DNA of 43,809 nucleotides, from contig WOGZ01000277.1 of assembly GCA_009733775.1 (NCBI GenBank), positions 446-44,254 of the forward strand. The letters are read 5' to 3'. Numbering within the stretch: position 1 is the stretch's first letter; each line of letters starts with the position of its first letter. Position numbers and translations under genes: made by a program. Origin of the DNA: Alectoria sarmentosa. Its lineage: Eukaryota > Ascomycota > Lecanoromycetes > Lecanorales > Parmeliaceae. The notes beneath the pieces are model-generated. The model saw only the letters and a program-made list of their open reading frames with translations, was not told where the DNA came from and ran no database searches. Below are positions 1 through 10,040 of the stretch, one piece after another.

Positions 1-480
1 TGAGTAGTTAAGAGTGGTTGGTGAGGGTGTGGGGGGGGGGAGTTGTTGGTGGGGGGGGGGAAGGTGGGAAGGGGAGGGGTTGGTGAGGGTGAGGAATATT
101 TGGTGAGGGTGAGAGGAGGATGAGGGATGAGGGATGGGATGGATGGTTTTGGATGATAAAGATGGTCGGTGAAGATGGTTAGGGATGGTGAGGGGTGGAG
201 ATGGTAGAGGGAGGGATAGAAGAGGGTTCTTGATATGATTTGATTTGGGATGATGGTGGAGGAGGACTTGTTAGTCGAGTGTGTTGCTTGGGTTTAATAT
301 GGTTTGGTTTGGCTCAGGGTTTGGTGCTTTGGGTGTGGGTCTTGGGCGATTGGGGTAAGGGAGGGAGATGGTGGGAAGGGAAGTTTGGAGTTTGCTGAAC
401 GGTGGGGTAGAGATGCCCTGGATGGTAACGGGATGGCGTTTTCTGGGTTTCCGAGGCGCCTGAAAAGGCGTTTGTTTTGA
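1..480. other. G-rich low-complexity DNA
   Basis: This stretch is strongly G/T/A biased, with G-runs at about 31-40 and 51-60 and many GGTGAGGG- and GATGGT-like words. I see no coding sequence in it. It lies downstream (3') of the minus-strand microprotein at 666-1002. Confidence 0.6.
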
Positions 481-665
481 CTCGGAGACCCAGAATGCGC
501 AGTGAGTCTCCCGAGTCCTATTTCAATGATTCCGTCGATTTCAACCTTCTCGACCCCCCTGGATCAACCAGCGCTATCCCATCCCATCCTATTCCCCTAC
601 CCAACCCTACCCTACCCTACCATCCAGCCAAGCTGAAACCTCACTATCTATCCCATTCTCCCCTT

Positions 666-1002
666 TTAAGCATGGCTCTCGGCACCTTTTTTGATGTTCT
701 CAATCACAATCTTCACTTCTAACAGGATGGCGTCGACGAGACTGGCTTGCCAGCTATCCTGTCCATACGATCAGTCGAGTTCGCATTTATATACTGCCGA
801 GAGATAGAGTGCTGGATATGGGATTACTTACTGCAGCTTTGTGGAGCTGATTTGCCAATTCGTCCGTGGCCTGGTGGAGTTCGGCTGCCATTTTTGCTTT
901 CGCTTTTGCGTCGGATGGCTGGTTCGATGATGTGGTTTGACGGGGCGCGATCGGATGGGGAGGCTTGGATGGTAGGCGGTGGGGGGTTTGGTTCGATGCC
1001 AT
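666..1002 (-). CDS. 87-aa two-exon hypothetical microprotein
   Basis: Exon 1 is 1002-832 and exon 2 is 758-666. The intron (831-759, 73 nt) has a GTAAGT donor and a GGACAG acceptor and is phase 0. Splicing replaces an early stop with an open 30-codon second exon. The first 35 residues are polar and rich in P, S and K. From about residue 38 the chain becomes heptad-like and helical (MAAELHQATDELANQLHKAA), and it continues through SLVDAILLEVKIVIENIKKG. No signal peptide or membrane segment is visible. The helical C-terminal half suggests a small subunit of a coiled-coil complex, but I recognise no family. The clean intron and the sustained helix after splicing are the reasons for calling it a gene. 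Confidence 0.55.
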
Positions 1003-1304
1003 GGTGGTTGATATCTGGATGTTTGTTGTTTGTCTGAGTGAGTTTGAGCTCGGCTTGCTGGTTTAGAGAGCGCGGGACTGAGGGTTCCAGTGCTTTTGGA
1101 GCACGCAATCTTTGCGCAAGACACGTGCGTAGCCATGTCGGATTAGTGGAACAGAGCAGATCTGGCAGACTTCAATAAATGCGCTGGCTGGGATCGGATT
1201 CGTACCAGTGAGGGCGAGCCAAGTGCCGGTACCCGCTTCCCATCATCAGGGAACAACCCAGTCGGCCATTCGGTACTTTGAGGTGCAACGTGGGATTTGT
1301 TCCG

Positions 1305-1340
1305 GATCATGCGTGGGTTGTCGATCATGCGTGGGATGTC
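1305..1340. repeat. 18-bp tandem duplication
   Basis: GATCATGCGTGGGTTGTC at 1305-1322 is followed immediately by GATCATGCGTGGGATGTC at 1323-1340, one mismatch. Confidence 0.7.
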
Positions 1341-1410
1341 CATGGATAATGCATGTCATTCATAGACCATACGGATCATTCATGGATAAACCGATTATGC
1401 ATGGATATTA

Positions 1411-1564
1411 TGGTTGTTCATAGACATGCAGCACGCATGCATCGGGGAATATATCCGCCCATTCCACGCACGGTTCTAGAAATGATATGCTTGTTCGTGG
1501 ATATGCAGCATACATGGATCGGGACAAGTATCCACCAATAGCACGCACTATTTTATAAAGGAAA
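1411..1564. repeat. two degenerate 77-bp tandem copies
   Basis: The copy at 1411-1487 aligns with 1488-1564. Shared blocks include GTTC-TGGATATGCAGCA-like, ATCGGG, TATCC and GCACGCAC words. The differences are mainly transitions. It resembles an old, decayed repeat rather than coding sequence. Confidence 0.5.
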
Positions 1565-2172
1565 CGTTTTATAGAAATCAAATATTACTACCTTTTGACA
1601 GCTTCACACTTGATATATAGTGTATCAAATTCAAAGTCTCTTGGGCTCTTAAGACTTGCGCGATGAGACTAATAAAAGGATAGTACGTAGGTCGGCACCA
1701 AAAATAATAGACGCTAAGACTCCTACGTCAAGATTTCGGATAACGGTCAGCTTGGAAGGTTGCCTGGACAATGCGCTGGTAAGTGTTTCGGAGCTGCGTC
1801 TGTTCCAACTCAGTATGAGGCTTGATACCCGTATCACGTCGGAAAGATGTCCCAAAATCCTATCTACGCGCTGGCAAGAAAACTTCTAGGCCCCAGCTGC
1901 AGGTGTGCCTTCCGAAGCCCGGACACCGTTCCCCAAAACCCGACTCGAATCTATCCTCCTTCGGATATCCAACGAAATTATGTTCATGAAACAGTTGTTA
2001 GTGTATATTAATGATGGATATTTGCTTTAATTCATGATACATATCACATTTTCATAAACGATCGTATTATTTGCGAACAGCCGTTTCATTCATAAACGGG
2101 ATTATCCGCCTATTCTGCGTAACTTATACGATATACTGTCAGAAGAAAATACCTCTCTCGTTAAGATTCGTT

Positions 2173-4161
2173 TCAATTCTCAAAAGGGTTGGATGACCAC
2201 CCTTGTATCTTAACATATCCAACGCCAACTGAACTTCCAAGTAAGCCAAGTACTAAGAAATTCCAAGCAACCGAGAATATCCATGGCGATCTGATGCGAG
2301 GCATGATGCGATACCCGAGCCTTTCGAAGGGAGATATCGTTCCAGTAGATCGTAGTGTTGGTTCCACATATAGAAGAAACAGAGAACCAGTGGTGAATAT
2401 CCAGACAATGCAAAGGTCGTATCCGATCCAAGTAGCATATGCCTGGACGAGCGGTCTAAGTCCAAGTTTGAGTAATGTCGAGGCTCCAAATCCGACGAAA
2501 GCCCACAGGAGGTTTCCGGCTAGACCCAGAGTGAGACCGTAGATCATGATGATCAGTTTGCGAAACCATACGTGTTCGTAAAAGTCCTGGTAAGGCTGTG
2601 TCGGCCTTTGCACAGGCAAGGAGTTGTTCGACTGATGGGGAACGTTTGAGGCATTTGCAAGATTTGGGGAGCCAAAGGCCTTGTCAGCCGGCGGAAAGAC
2701 TGTTTCTATGATGAATACAAATTAGTATATCATTTCAATCATAAATTCATCAGAGTACGGATGAATCAAAGCTCACCGTAGGCCACTTCGAAGAATGAGA
2801 CGAAGGGAAGGATCAGCAGCACCAAGGGAACAACTTGACCGAATCCCCATGTGTTATCATCGGAGGGAAAGTATTGAGTTTCCATGCCGAGGCTGCCGAG
2901 CTCTTCGCGGTCGTTCAAGACTGCAAGGGTTCCCCAAATTGATGCCAATGCGAGCCAAGTGATCTTGGGCATTGGTCAATGATAGAACATGGAATGGAAG
3001 GGGCCAGTTTCAGACGCACCTCCCAGAGTAGTGATCCATACAGATCAGCTGCAGCTTTCAGGAGACAATAAATTGATAGAAGAAGCCTGTGCCCAACGAA
3101 CCAGAAGAACTTCGATGGCTTTGTAGTAGAATGGGTGGCGCGATCTCTCAATGACAGCAGACATCTCTGAAGAACACTGCTTGGCCTCGTCCGAAAGAAT
3201 CTCCGTATGACTGAAGATGATAATGGAAACAGCTGAACCACTCGGCTCAAGTAGCTAGAGCTGAGAAAACTCATCACGATAATGATGTACACGCTGTTGT
3301 ATATAAAGCCAGCACTCATGACATAGTCGGTAGAATCTTCATCCTCGAGGTCCTGACTGTAGGGGGTATAGTTCTGATAGGGGAGGTCATGAGTCAGCAA
3401 GCACTGTGCTAGCCCCCCAACCGGCACTGAAAATATCGTTCCACCACCATTATATGTGATCTCTTGTATGTATCCAGTGGATCCCAAGGCGGGGACTAAT
3501 AGAACTGCGGTGATTCCCATGCACACTAATCGCCATAATCGGAGAGCAGGTCTCGCTTGAAAATAAGACCGTAGGCAGGTAAGGGTGGTGAGATGTGTGA
3601 TTGAGGAGAGGAACGCGAGATCCACTACAATCTGCCAATGGTAGTATTGAAGTCCACAAGAGAGTTGTTTATAGCCACTTATGAGAACAGAAATTCCCGT
3701 AATGGCTTGTGAGTCACCGAGTGTAATCACAGCGCTCTGAAGAGCTTCACTCCACTTTTTGGATACTTTTCCAAGAGATTTTAGAGAAACTTTCTCAAGG
3801 AATAGGCGATCAACAGGATTTGAAGCTCCTTCGAGGTTGATGAAGTAGTAGGCAGCGCAGAAGAAGAGCGTCAGGTAGGCCGAGACTGCGAAACCCAAAA
3901 GGACCTAAAATTGTACCAATTGTTATCAGCAAAGAAGCCAGCGCAGGGCATCCAGAACAGAGATCTTGGACATACACCGATACCAGATATATCTGGATTT
4001 GACTGCAACTGCAAAGGACTGGATACGCTGATGCTGCAATTGATTGAAGGGCACGAGCCGCTGGTGGTAGTAGGCGAAAAGCGACTAGTTGCGGCCGCAG
4101 TTGCGTTGCTAGCTGTGGCCACAGTCACAGCGGTACGACGCGCCAAGAAATGAGTCGCCAT
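2173..4161 (-). CDS. multi-pass integral membrane protein, 596 aa
   Basis: Four exons: 4161-3976, 3904-3020, 2963-2777 and 2705-2173. The introns are 71, 56 and 71 nt with donors GTATGT, GTGCGT and GTGAGC, and each junction keeps the frame. The 62-residue N-terminus is polar and Ser/Thr-rich. It runs into NPDISGIG, then the first membrane helix (VLLGFAVSAYLTLFF, about 63-80). About eight further hydrophobic segments follow, including IVVDLAFLSSITHLTTL, WRLVCMGITAVLLVPALG, VVPLVLLILPFVSFF, LIIMIYGLTLGLAGNLLW and WIFTTGSLFLLYV. The NPDI-GIGV start and the YHWQIVV-LAFLSSITHL block match an uncharacterised family common in Pezizomycotina. No transport or enzymatic motif is visible. The layout suggests a plasma- or endomembrane protein of unknown role. 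All splice junctions are consistent and the gene looks intact. Confidence 0.85.
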
Positions 4162-4792
4162 CTTCTAATAATTATTTCGAGCTTCATATGGGTCGGGAAG
4201 CCGTGATGCTGCCGGCCTCAGTCGGCGACTAATGTGGGAGTGAGCAGGCGGGATGGGTTGAGAAGGGATCAGGCAAGCATCCAAGTATAGATTTCTCTGC
4301 ACTGTGCTCTGGAGGACGAATGGAGGAATTGCCTACTCTCATTCCAATATCAGTCTAAATCAATATGAAATCCGCAATGCGCACTCAAATATACGCCACT
4401 GGCTTAGATTTGTATAGAGACTCTGTAGTCTATCGTTCTTCTCGAGCATTCCATTGCAAAGTGTCAAACTTTTGGTGCTATGTGTAATTTGATTGAAGTT
4501 TTATAATAAAAGACTCTCCTTTGCCATGTTTTAAGTTCCTTGGTAAAAGCGCACAGCACCTGAAACAGGGGCAGGGATGAGGCTGAAAAATGAAAACCTC
4601 TTCCTGACAGAGCTAAAGCCAACGGAAATCTTTCATTAGCTACCCAAGCGCAGAAGGAACCGAGCTGCAGATGCCTGCATGAGGCTGCCAAACATCCATT
4701 CAGTTGGAGAGCAGTGTCACGCTCTGTTGACTCATTGGCTGCAAGTCATATCCGTTTCCATGGGGCTACCTAAGTTCCTGAGTCCAGTCAGG

Positions 4793-5175
4793 ATGGCATC
4801 CACACCAGCACTACAAGATGAAGTGTACCCCCAGCCTCGTAAGCCGCCTCGGAGAAGACTGTAAGCAATACGTTCATATTGCAAGGTCTTTTCTATGCAT
4901 CTGCAGGTATTGCTATTTTCTCTTTCAGCCGCGTATGCGAATCTTGCTATCGTAGTGACGTGGCCTCGATGTCTTCTCTGGGACGACTGATCGCCGCTCT
5001 GCGCCTCACTCGCAATGAGAGCACGTTTCAGCCTTGGGTTAAATCAATCTTGACTTCTAGCTTTCTATCTTTTGCAGCTCACACTGGGGCCGATGGAACC
5101 GCCATCTGGGCAGCTGCGACATCGGGGCCAAATCGCTGTGCTAGTCCTCTAGAACATGTTCTTTCGCATCGTTGA
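4793..5175 (+). CDS. tentative 104-aa two-exon hypothetical protein
   Basis: The model has exon 1 at 4793-4860 and exon 2 at 4929-5175. The 68-nt intron has a GTAAGC donor and a TTTCAG acceptor and is phase 2. Exon 1 ends in a basic, proline-rich run (PQPRKPPRRRL). Exon 2 is open for 81 codons and contains CESCYRSD and a moderately hydrophobic C-terminal half. An acceptor 20 nt earlier (CTGCAG) would leave a short product. The intron lacks a clear branch point and no family is recognised. It could be a fragment of a decayed gene. Confidence 0.25.
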
Positions 5176-5419
5176 AATCCATGATGTGCCAAGCCTTGGC
5201 GTCTTGGCGTCTTGGCGCTTTGGGTTCGAGTGAGTGAGTGACTCGCGTTAGCGCTTTGAATTACTTAGTCTCTCACTCTCATTTGAAACGAACAACCAAG
5301 CGTGCTACCTCATGTTTTGATACTCATATACATTGACCCCCATATAATCCGGGCCAGAGGCAAGATCTCAGTGTGTCGAGCTCGTAGCTTGCAGGCGAGG
5401 CGAGATCGAGACGAAGCGC

Positions 5420-5665
5420 ATGGAGGCTGAGACAGCCCATCAAGTACTCCTCCAAGCCGCCAAATGGAATCCGACTAGGGCGCAGTTAGCCGAATGGGAC
5501 GCCAACGCTGGCATGGTTTCGCACGGCTGATGAGGCTAACATGCTGCTGCAGACGCAGCTGAGGCTTATCATCAACGACCTCCGCCTGTCCGCGAACGAA
5601 ATCATTGGTATACCAAGACATTATACAAAGCTAGAAGGTCACACTACTGTCCTAGGAATATCTCA
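5420..5665 (+). other. coding-like fragment, unassigned
   Basis: An ATG at 5420 opens a 32-codon segment (AETAHQVLLQAAKWNP, RAQLAEWDANAGM). It is followed by GCTAAC and CTGCTGCAG, which look like a branch point and acceptor, ending at 5552. The next segment is also open and amino-acid-like (TQLRLIINDLRLSANEIIG). The implied intron would be only about 37 nt with a poor donor, so this is more likely a decayed gene fragment than a functional gene. Confidence 0.2.
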
Positions 5666-6370
5666 TTCAATCATGCAGCCGCGAGTTGAAATCTGAGCAG
5701 TTCTGCATGGATTGTCCTCAGGGCGTCTTTGTCCAGACATGATGTTTCGCGGTTCTGCAACGAACGGAATCAAGTGGAAGGATGATTCGTTTCCTTTTCG
5801 CAGAATCGTTACTCCTGGTCTGTAGAGTGAAGCAGGCCTCGATTCGGGGGTCTACTATTCGCCTCCGCTCCCTCATCTACATTACTTTGGAATCCTTGTG
5901 CAATCATCACGACATATTCCAGCAGATCAGCACATATAGTTTTCATTAGGCGCTATACCTGGGGTGAACTTGGCGCAAGCGAAGCCCACGACAAGGACGG
6001 CAATGGATGGGTTGGTTCCATATCTGGACGGTTGCTGCGTGATCTTCTGATGGGATTCTTGGCCACGCGAAGGAACAGGCTGCCAATTTGATGGCTCTGG
6101 CTTATAGAAGATACAAGAAGGTCATAGACTTTGGCTGTTCACGATCCGCCACCAGTTATTCGAACATTTATACTTCTTTGCCTGCAGAAATGGACGGTTC
6201 CACCACGTGTAAGGCAGGCGACTCTCGAAAGACAACTTCAAGAAGGGAGAAGTACGGTTCACAACCGCTACATACAGAGCACTTCTTGAAAATAATAGAG
6301 AGTCAACGATTCATCATTGGAGAGGTACTAGACTCCCGATTGAGCCCGAAGTGGAGTCCCTCAGCTGTCA

Positions 6371-7841
6371 TCACCGCAGTCTTGTAACGTTTCTGTCCAT
6401 CTTTTTGTACCTGAGCAGCCGCGCAGCAGCCGTGCTCAGCTGGCCCTGTCTCACCAACCACCCGTCTAAAATTACAAGCCAGTGTCTTGCTCGATCGTCG
6501 TGGGGACTCCATTCCGCCATGCGTAAATCGACCGCTACGCGGAGGTATACCTCAGCCGAGTATGTCTCGTCCATAACGCACTGAGAATTAGCGATAATCC
6601 AAAGACCCTCAGCAGCCGGCAATCCCAGTTGTTGAGCATGAGAAATGATAATCAAGCCCAATTTGACAGCTTCGGCATGGTCCTGGTTCTTCATGTAATG
6701 GAATGCCAAGGACAAACGAATCTCGCAAGTCCGGACGTCGAGAGGTCCCAGAGTAGCTTCGCATTTGCACAACAAATCCTGCAGCAGAAAGGTTTTGCCG
6801 CTCATGTCGTGTTCATCGTCGACTTCATGAAGAAATTCTTGGCGAGAAACCAGTGTAGACCAATTCATAGGACCTACAAGATCCCGAAAGTTGTCCCCCG
6901 TGCTCTCACTGCATCTCACGATAACGGTCAGGATCTGAGAAGGATGCATGGAAGCAAGCCATCCGCAGATACAACGAAGTGGGTGCCTATCACCCAGTCG
7001 GATCTGAGCTAGAGCAGAGAACTGTCTAAGGATGGACAGAGCTATCTCATGTCTTCTCTGCTGGAACATGTGAGCGACGAGTACGAAGAGACATGTGAGA
7101 GTCATAGGATGCTCTGCTAACAGTATACTTTCAATTGCTGAGGTGGCAGAGATCAGGCTTTGTCCAGCCGCTTGGAAATAATTGTTGGCGAAAAGCATAC
7201 AGGCTGCCATAGACTGTTCTCTCAGTGCATACAGATGAGCTAATGAGTTATCTTTGACCTTCGTCGTCTCGCAGCTCCCCCGCGGATCCGTTGCAACCCA
7301 AGTTCCGGTTTCGAAGGAGCCTTTGTAATAATCCCGAATACTGACAAGTATGCGCTCCGCGATTGCCATCGGCACTGGCATCACGGTCGGAGAAGGTAGG
7401 GAAATCAAGCAATTTACTGCCTCTGGAGTTCTTGATTCGCTCCGTTGAGCGATGATATCGTCAGTTGGGACCTCTTTGCGCTTCCGATAGTGAACGGCAT
7501 GTTTGTAGTTGATCCGAGTAGGTTTTCCTTGGTCCCCTGGCTGCTTGTTCTTGCGCGCAATCCCTCTCACTTGGTGTCCTTTGTTTTTTCTAACGCCCCA
7601 TTGCCTGATGCGTCTCTTATACATCCACTTTCTATAACAAGTCAGTGAGAACGAAGGGCGTCAAGGCAGTCTGCAATACGAACGTTGCTCTGAAGCCATG
7701 GTGGCCCGCCATAAAATGCATGACTTCTACCAAGGTTTGCCTCCCATAAAGCTGTCCGATAAGAGCTTGATGCCTGATAAAGTCTTCCTTGGTAGCCCAG
7801 CCACTCTGAATGGCATTGGGTGACCCTAAGATTGTTGTCAT
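6371..7841 (-). CDS. Clr5-domain protein, 472 aa
   Basis: Exon 1 is 7841-7684 and exon 2 is 7631-6371. The 52-nt intron has a GTTCGT donor, a CTGAC branch point and a TTATAG acceptor and is phase 2. The intron splits an N-terminal Clr5 domain (about residues 15-70). Conserved positions include W15, ATKEDFIRHQALIGQLY, the GFRAT turn across the junction, and the family's signature MYKRRIRQWGVRKN. A basic linker follows, then a long alpha-helical region with TPR-like character (for example LRCICGWLASMHPSQIL and DVRTCEIRLSLAFHYMKNQD). Clr5 domains are small DNA-binding-like modules frequent in filamentous fungi. They are often joined to tetratricopeptide-like tails, and their target genes are mostly unknown. 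A nuclear regulatory role is inferred from the family. The gene looks intact. Confidence 0.85.
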
Positions 7842-8968
7842 TATATCAGGCTGGAATTTTGCCGAAGCGAAAAGGCAACTCAGAAAGCCCAGTGAGCCAA
7901 AGCAGGACGATGGTACTTTAAGGGCTGTGAGGGCCTCAATGGCGACGATCGATGATTTTTGTCGAGTATTGCGAATTGACTTGTTTTGAGAAATAGGTCA
8001 TCACAAATGACAAGTCGCAGGGCCCATTTAAGACCAATGAAGACGAGGCTACGCTTACTCTTGCTGCGCTATCCGTCCAATTTGATTGGATGAACGAAAA
8101 GTCTCATGCATAAAGAGCTAACCGACTGTGGCTACCTGAACCCACCGGAACAAAAGTTCCCTGCATACCCGTATGCAAAGCTACGTCGAGCGATCAAGAT
8201 TTCTTGATGCTTACTTACTAGTCCAGCCTTACTTTTTGGCATCAAAAAACGCTACATGATCCTTCTCACATTGCGGCTTGTGCGCCGCGCAACCACCATA
8301 GCTCACAGTGTGCCAGTATCGCCCCACCCACCTTCCTTCTCTGGCCGGAAGGAGACCCGCACCACGCCTGGGACTCGGCAGCTGGTCCATCACTCAGAAC
8401 CCCCCTGTCTGCCCGTTCCTCCTGCCAAGTGAAATAGACTCGCAGAAGTTCTGTGCAGAGGGTCAATGGCCACACATCCAGCCAATGGAGACGTTCACGC
8501 AAATGTTCCTTGCATGTGGCTGCGCTCCTGTCCTATTGCTACCTGACCAACACAAGCCGATCAGGTGTTCTTAATTAAAAGTTGTGGCGGATGGCGGATG
8601 GCTCTTGGCTATGTTCCAGAAGCAGGATTTGGGGCTGATTGGACGCAAGGCGGACCTTTTCGCAGAATGTGCGTTCAGAAACACCGAGTTTAGGTATCCT
8701 TGTCGGTATGCTTGCGTAGAAGTGGTATCGGGAACGAGCGCATCGGCAAACCAAAGTGGATGCGGGATGAGTCTAGGGAATCGACACGCTCGGTTTTTGT
8801 ACGTGAGATGGATCAGCCCGAGGCTCCCAGTGATCAATTTATACGGGTTAATTCAGCACCTTTATAAAATAGTCATTTGTCATCTCGAATTTCCGGTACG
8901 CCCTACCCGAGTATCCTTTTCCAACCACTTTCGCCTATCAACATGAAATCCCCCAACAACTCCATCTC
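7842..8968. other. intergenic region upstream of the Clr5 gene, no gene seen
   Basis: This stretch lies between the start of the Clr5-domain gene and the 3' end of the secreted-protein gene, both on the minus strand. Open frames of 78-120 codons occur on both strands around 8266-8946. They overlap each other, lack recognisable domains and show no convincing introns, so I do not call them. Confidence 0.5.
8077..8089. promoter_or_regulatory. palindromic CCAAT box pair
   Basis: CCAATTTGATTGG contains a CCAAT on each strand, spaced by three bases, about 235-250 bp upstream of the Clr5-domain start codon. CCAAT boxes are bound by the HAP/CBF complex in ascomycetes. Function here is inferred from position only. 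Confidence 0.3.
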
Positions 8969-10040
8969 CTACTCCTCCACCGTGCTCCCTCCCCCGCCCT
9001 CACCACCCGTATCAAACCTCAACATCCTCCCCGCCCCGATCTTCTTCCCCTCATACTCCAACCCAAACATCAACCCCTCAAACCTCGTCATCCGCCCCCG
9101 CTGCCCCACAATTAGCAAATCCCACATCATAATCAGCGCCTTCTTCAACCGCGCCCACGTCATCTCCGCATTGCCCCCCTCGCCAAGCGTCCATGTACTC
9201 AGCACCGTGTCGCCGCTCGCGCTACGGGCGGCGGGGATGTAGGCGTCCGGATCGGTGTTGTTGTGTTCGGCGGCTGTGGCAAGACTGTCGAGGAAGGTGG
9301 TGAAGATGTCTTGGGCTTTGATCCGCACGCCGTCCCATGTGAAGGTGAGGGCGAGGTTGCGGTCGTCTGGGTCCCAGACCGTTCCGGAATCCGCCGTCGC
9401 CATCGCTGTCGTCGTGTCGTTTGCGATACTCGCATTCAACGCCGGTGAGTAATAATCCGCATCAACATTCTCAAGCACCGCTCCCCTTTTCGGCCGAAAC
9501 TCCAGGCATCCAACCTCCCCGTCTCCCACATAAAGCGCCGCTCCCAGTTCATAAAACTTGTTCCCCTGCGCTATTGCCATGCCCGCTCTATACAAGCCGA
9601 GGACGGCGTACCGCACTTGCAGTCTGCTTTCGCCTCGGGGGGGGAAGGGGTCGAGAATTAATTCCGTGGACGCGTCGTAGCCGGACACTTCTAGTGAGAG
9701 GGATAGGATGGACGTCCAGGGCATGTTGCACAGGACGGAGAGGAGTTCGATGGCGCAGATGTAGACTTCGACGGGTTTCAGTTGGATGCTGGTGTCGAAT
9801 TTGAGTTGAGCGGAGAAGCCGGGTGGGGGTTTTGGGGCGGTGAGGTTGGTGGGATTGCTGGTGCCGGGTCATTGCGGTGAGTTTGGATCTAAGGGGGGTC
9901 GATGCTTACTTGTTAGAAAGAAGGATATTGGGGGATGTGGTATTTGGAGATAAGGTTTGGGCTGACATCGGGAGGGATAATGCATATATGTGAGGGAAAA
10001 AGCATGGGAGAAGCGCTATCAAGATTTTGGGACCCATCAT
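8969..10040 (-). CDS. secreted glycoprotein, 339 aa, unknown function
   Basis: Exon 1 is 10040-9910 and exon 2 is 9857-8969. The 52-nt intron has a GTAAGC donor and a CACCAG acceptor and is phase 2. Without splicing the reading frame stops right after SPNILLSNK. The start was chosen at 10040 (or the adjacent ATG at 10037) because it gives a standard signal peptide (MMGPKILIALLPCFFPHIYA, then LS). The mature chain has at least five N-glycosylation sequons (NTT, NLT, NAS, NDT, NNT), as expected for a secreted or surface protein. Blocks such as VEVYICAIELLSVLC, LQVRYAVLGLYRAGMAIA and FYELGAALYVGDGEVGCLEF suggest a folded alpha/beta domain. A Gly-rich tail (GGEGGGGS) closes the protein. I do not recognise the family. 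It may continue a surface- or host-associated repertoire with the small secreted genes at 15-17 kb. Confidence 0.8.

Larger units (their letters stand above)
1003..2172. other. intergenic, degenerate repeats, no gene seen
   Basis: This interval separates two minus-strand genes. It holds short degenerate repeats (annotated separately) and several ATTCATGGATA/TTCATAAACG-like words around 1340-1560 and 1985-2110 that look like remains of one old repeat. ORFs of 60-77 codons at 1143-1343 and 1649-1889 show no recognisable domain and overlap on opposite strands. I do not call them. Confidence 0.5.
4162..6370. other. long intergenic stretch with weak coding traces
   Basis: The first few hundred bases are presumably the promoter of the minus-strand membrane-protein gene ending at 4161. 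Two weak coding-like segments (4793-5175 and 5420-5665) are listed separately. The short repeat GGCGTCTTGGCGTCTTGGCG lies near 5199-5218. From 5670 to 6370 I see no supported gene. Confidence 0.4.

Noticed and set aside
8969..9448. Plus-strand frames over the secreted glycoprotein gene
   Set aside because: They are antisense to a gene with a signal peptide, a valid intron and several glycosylation sequons.
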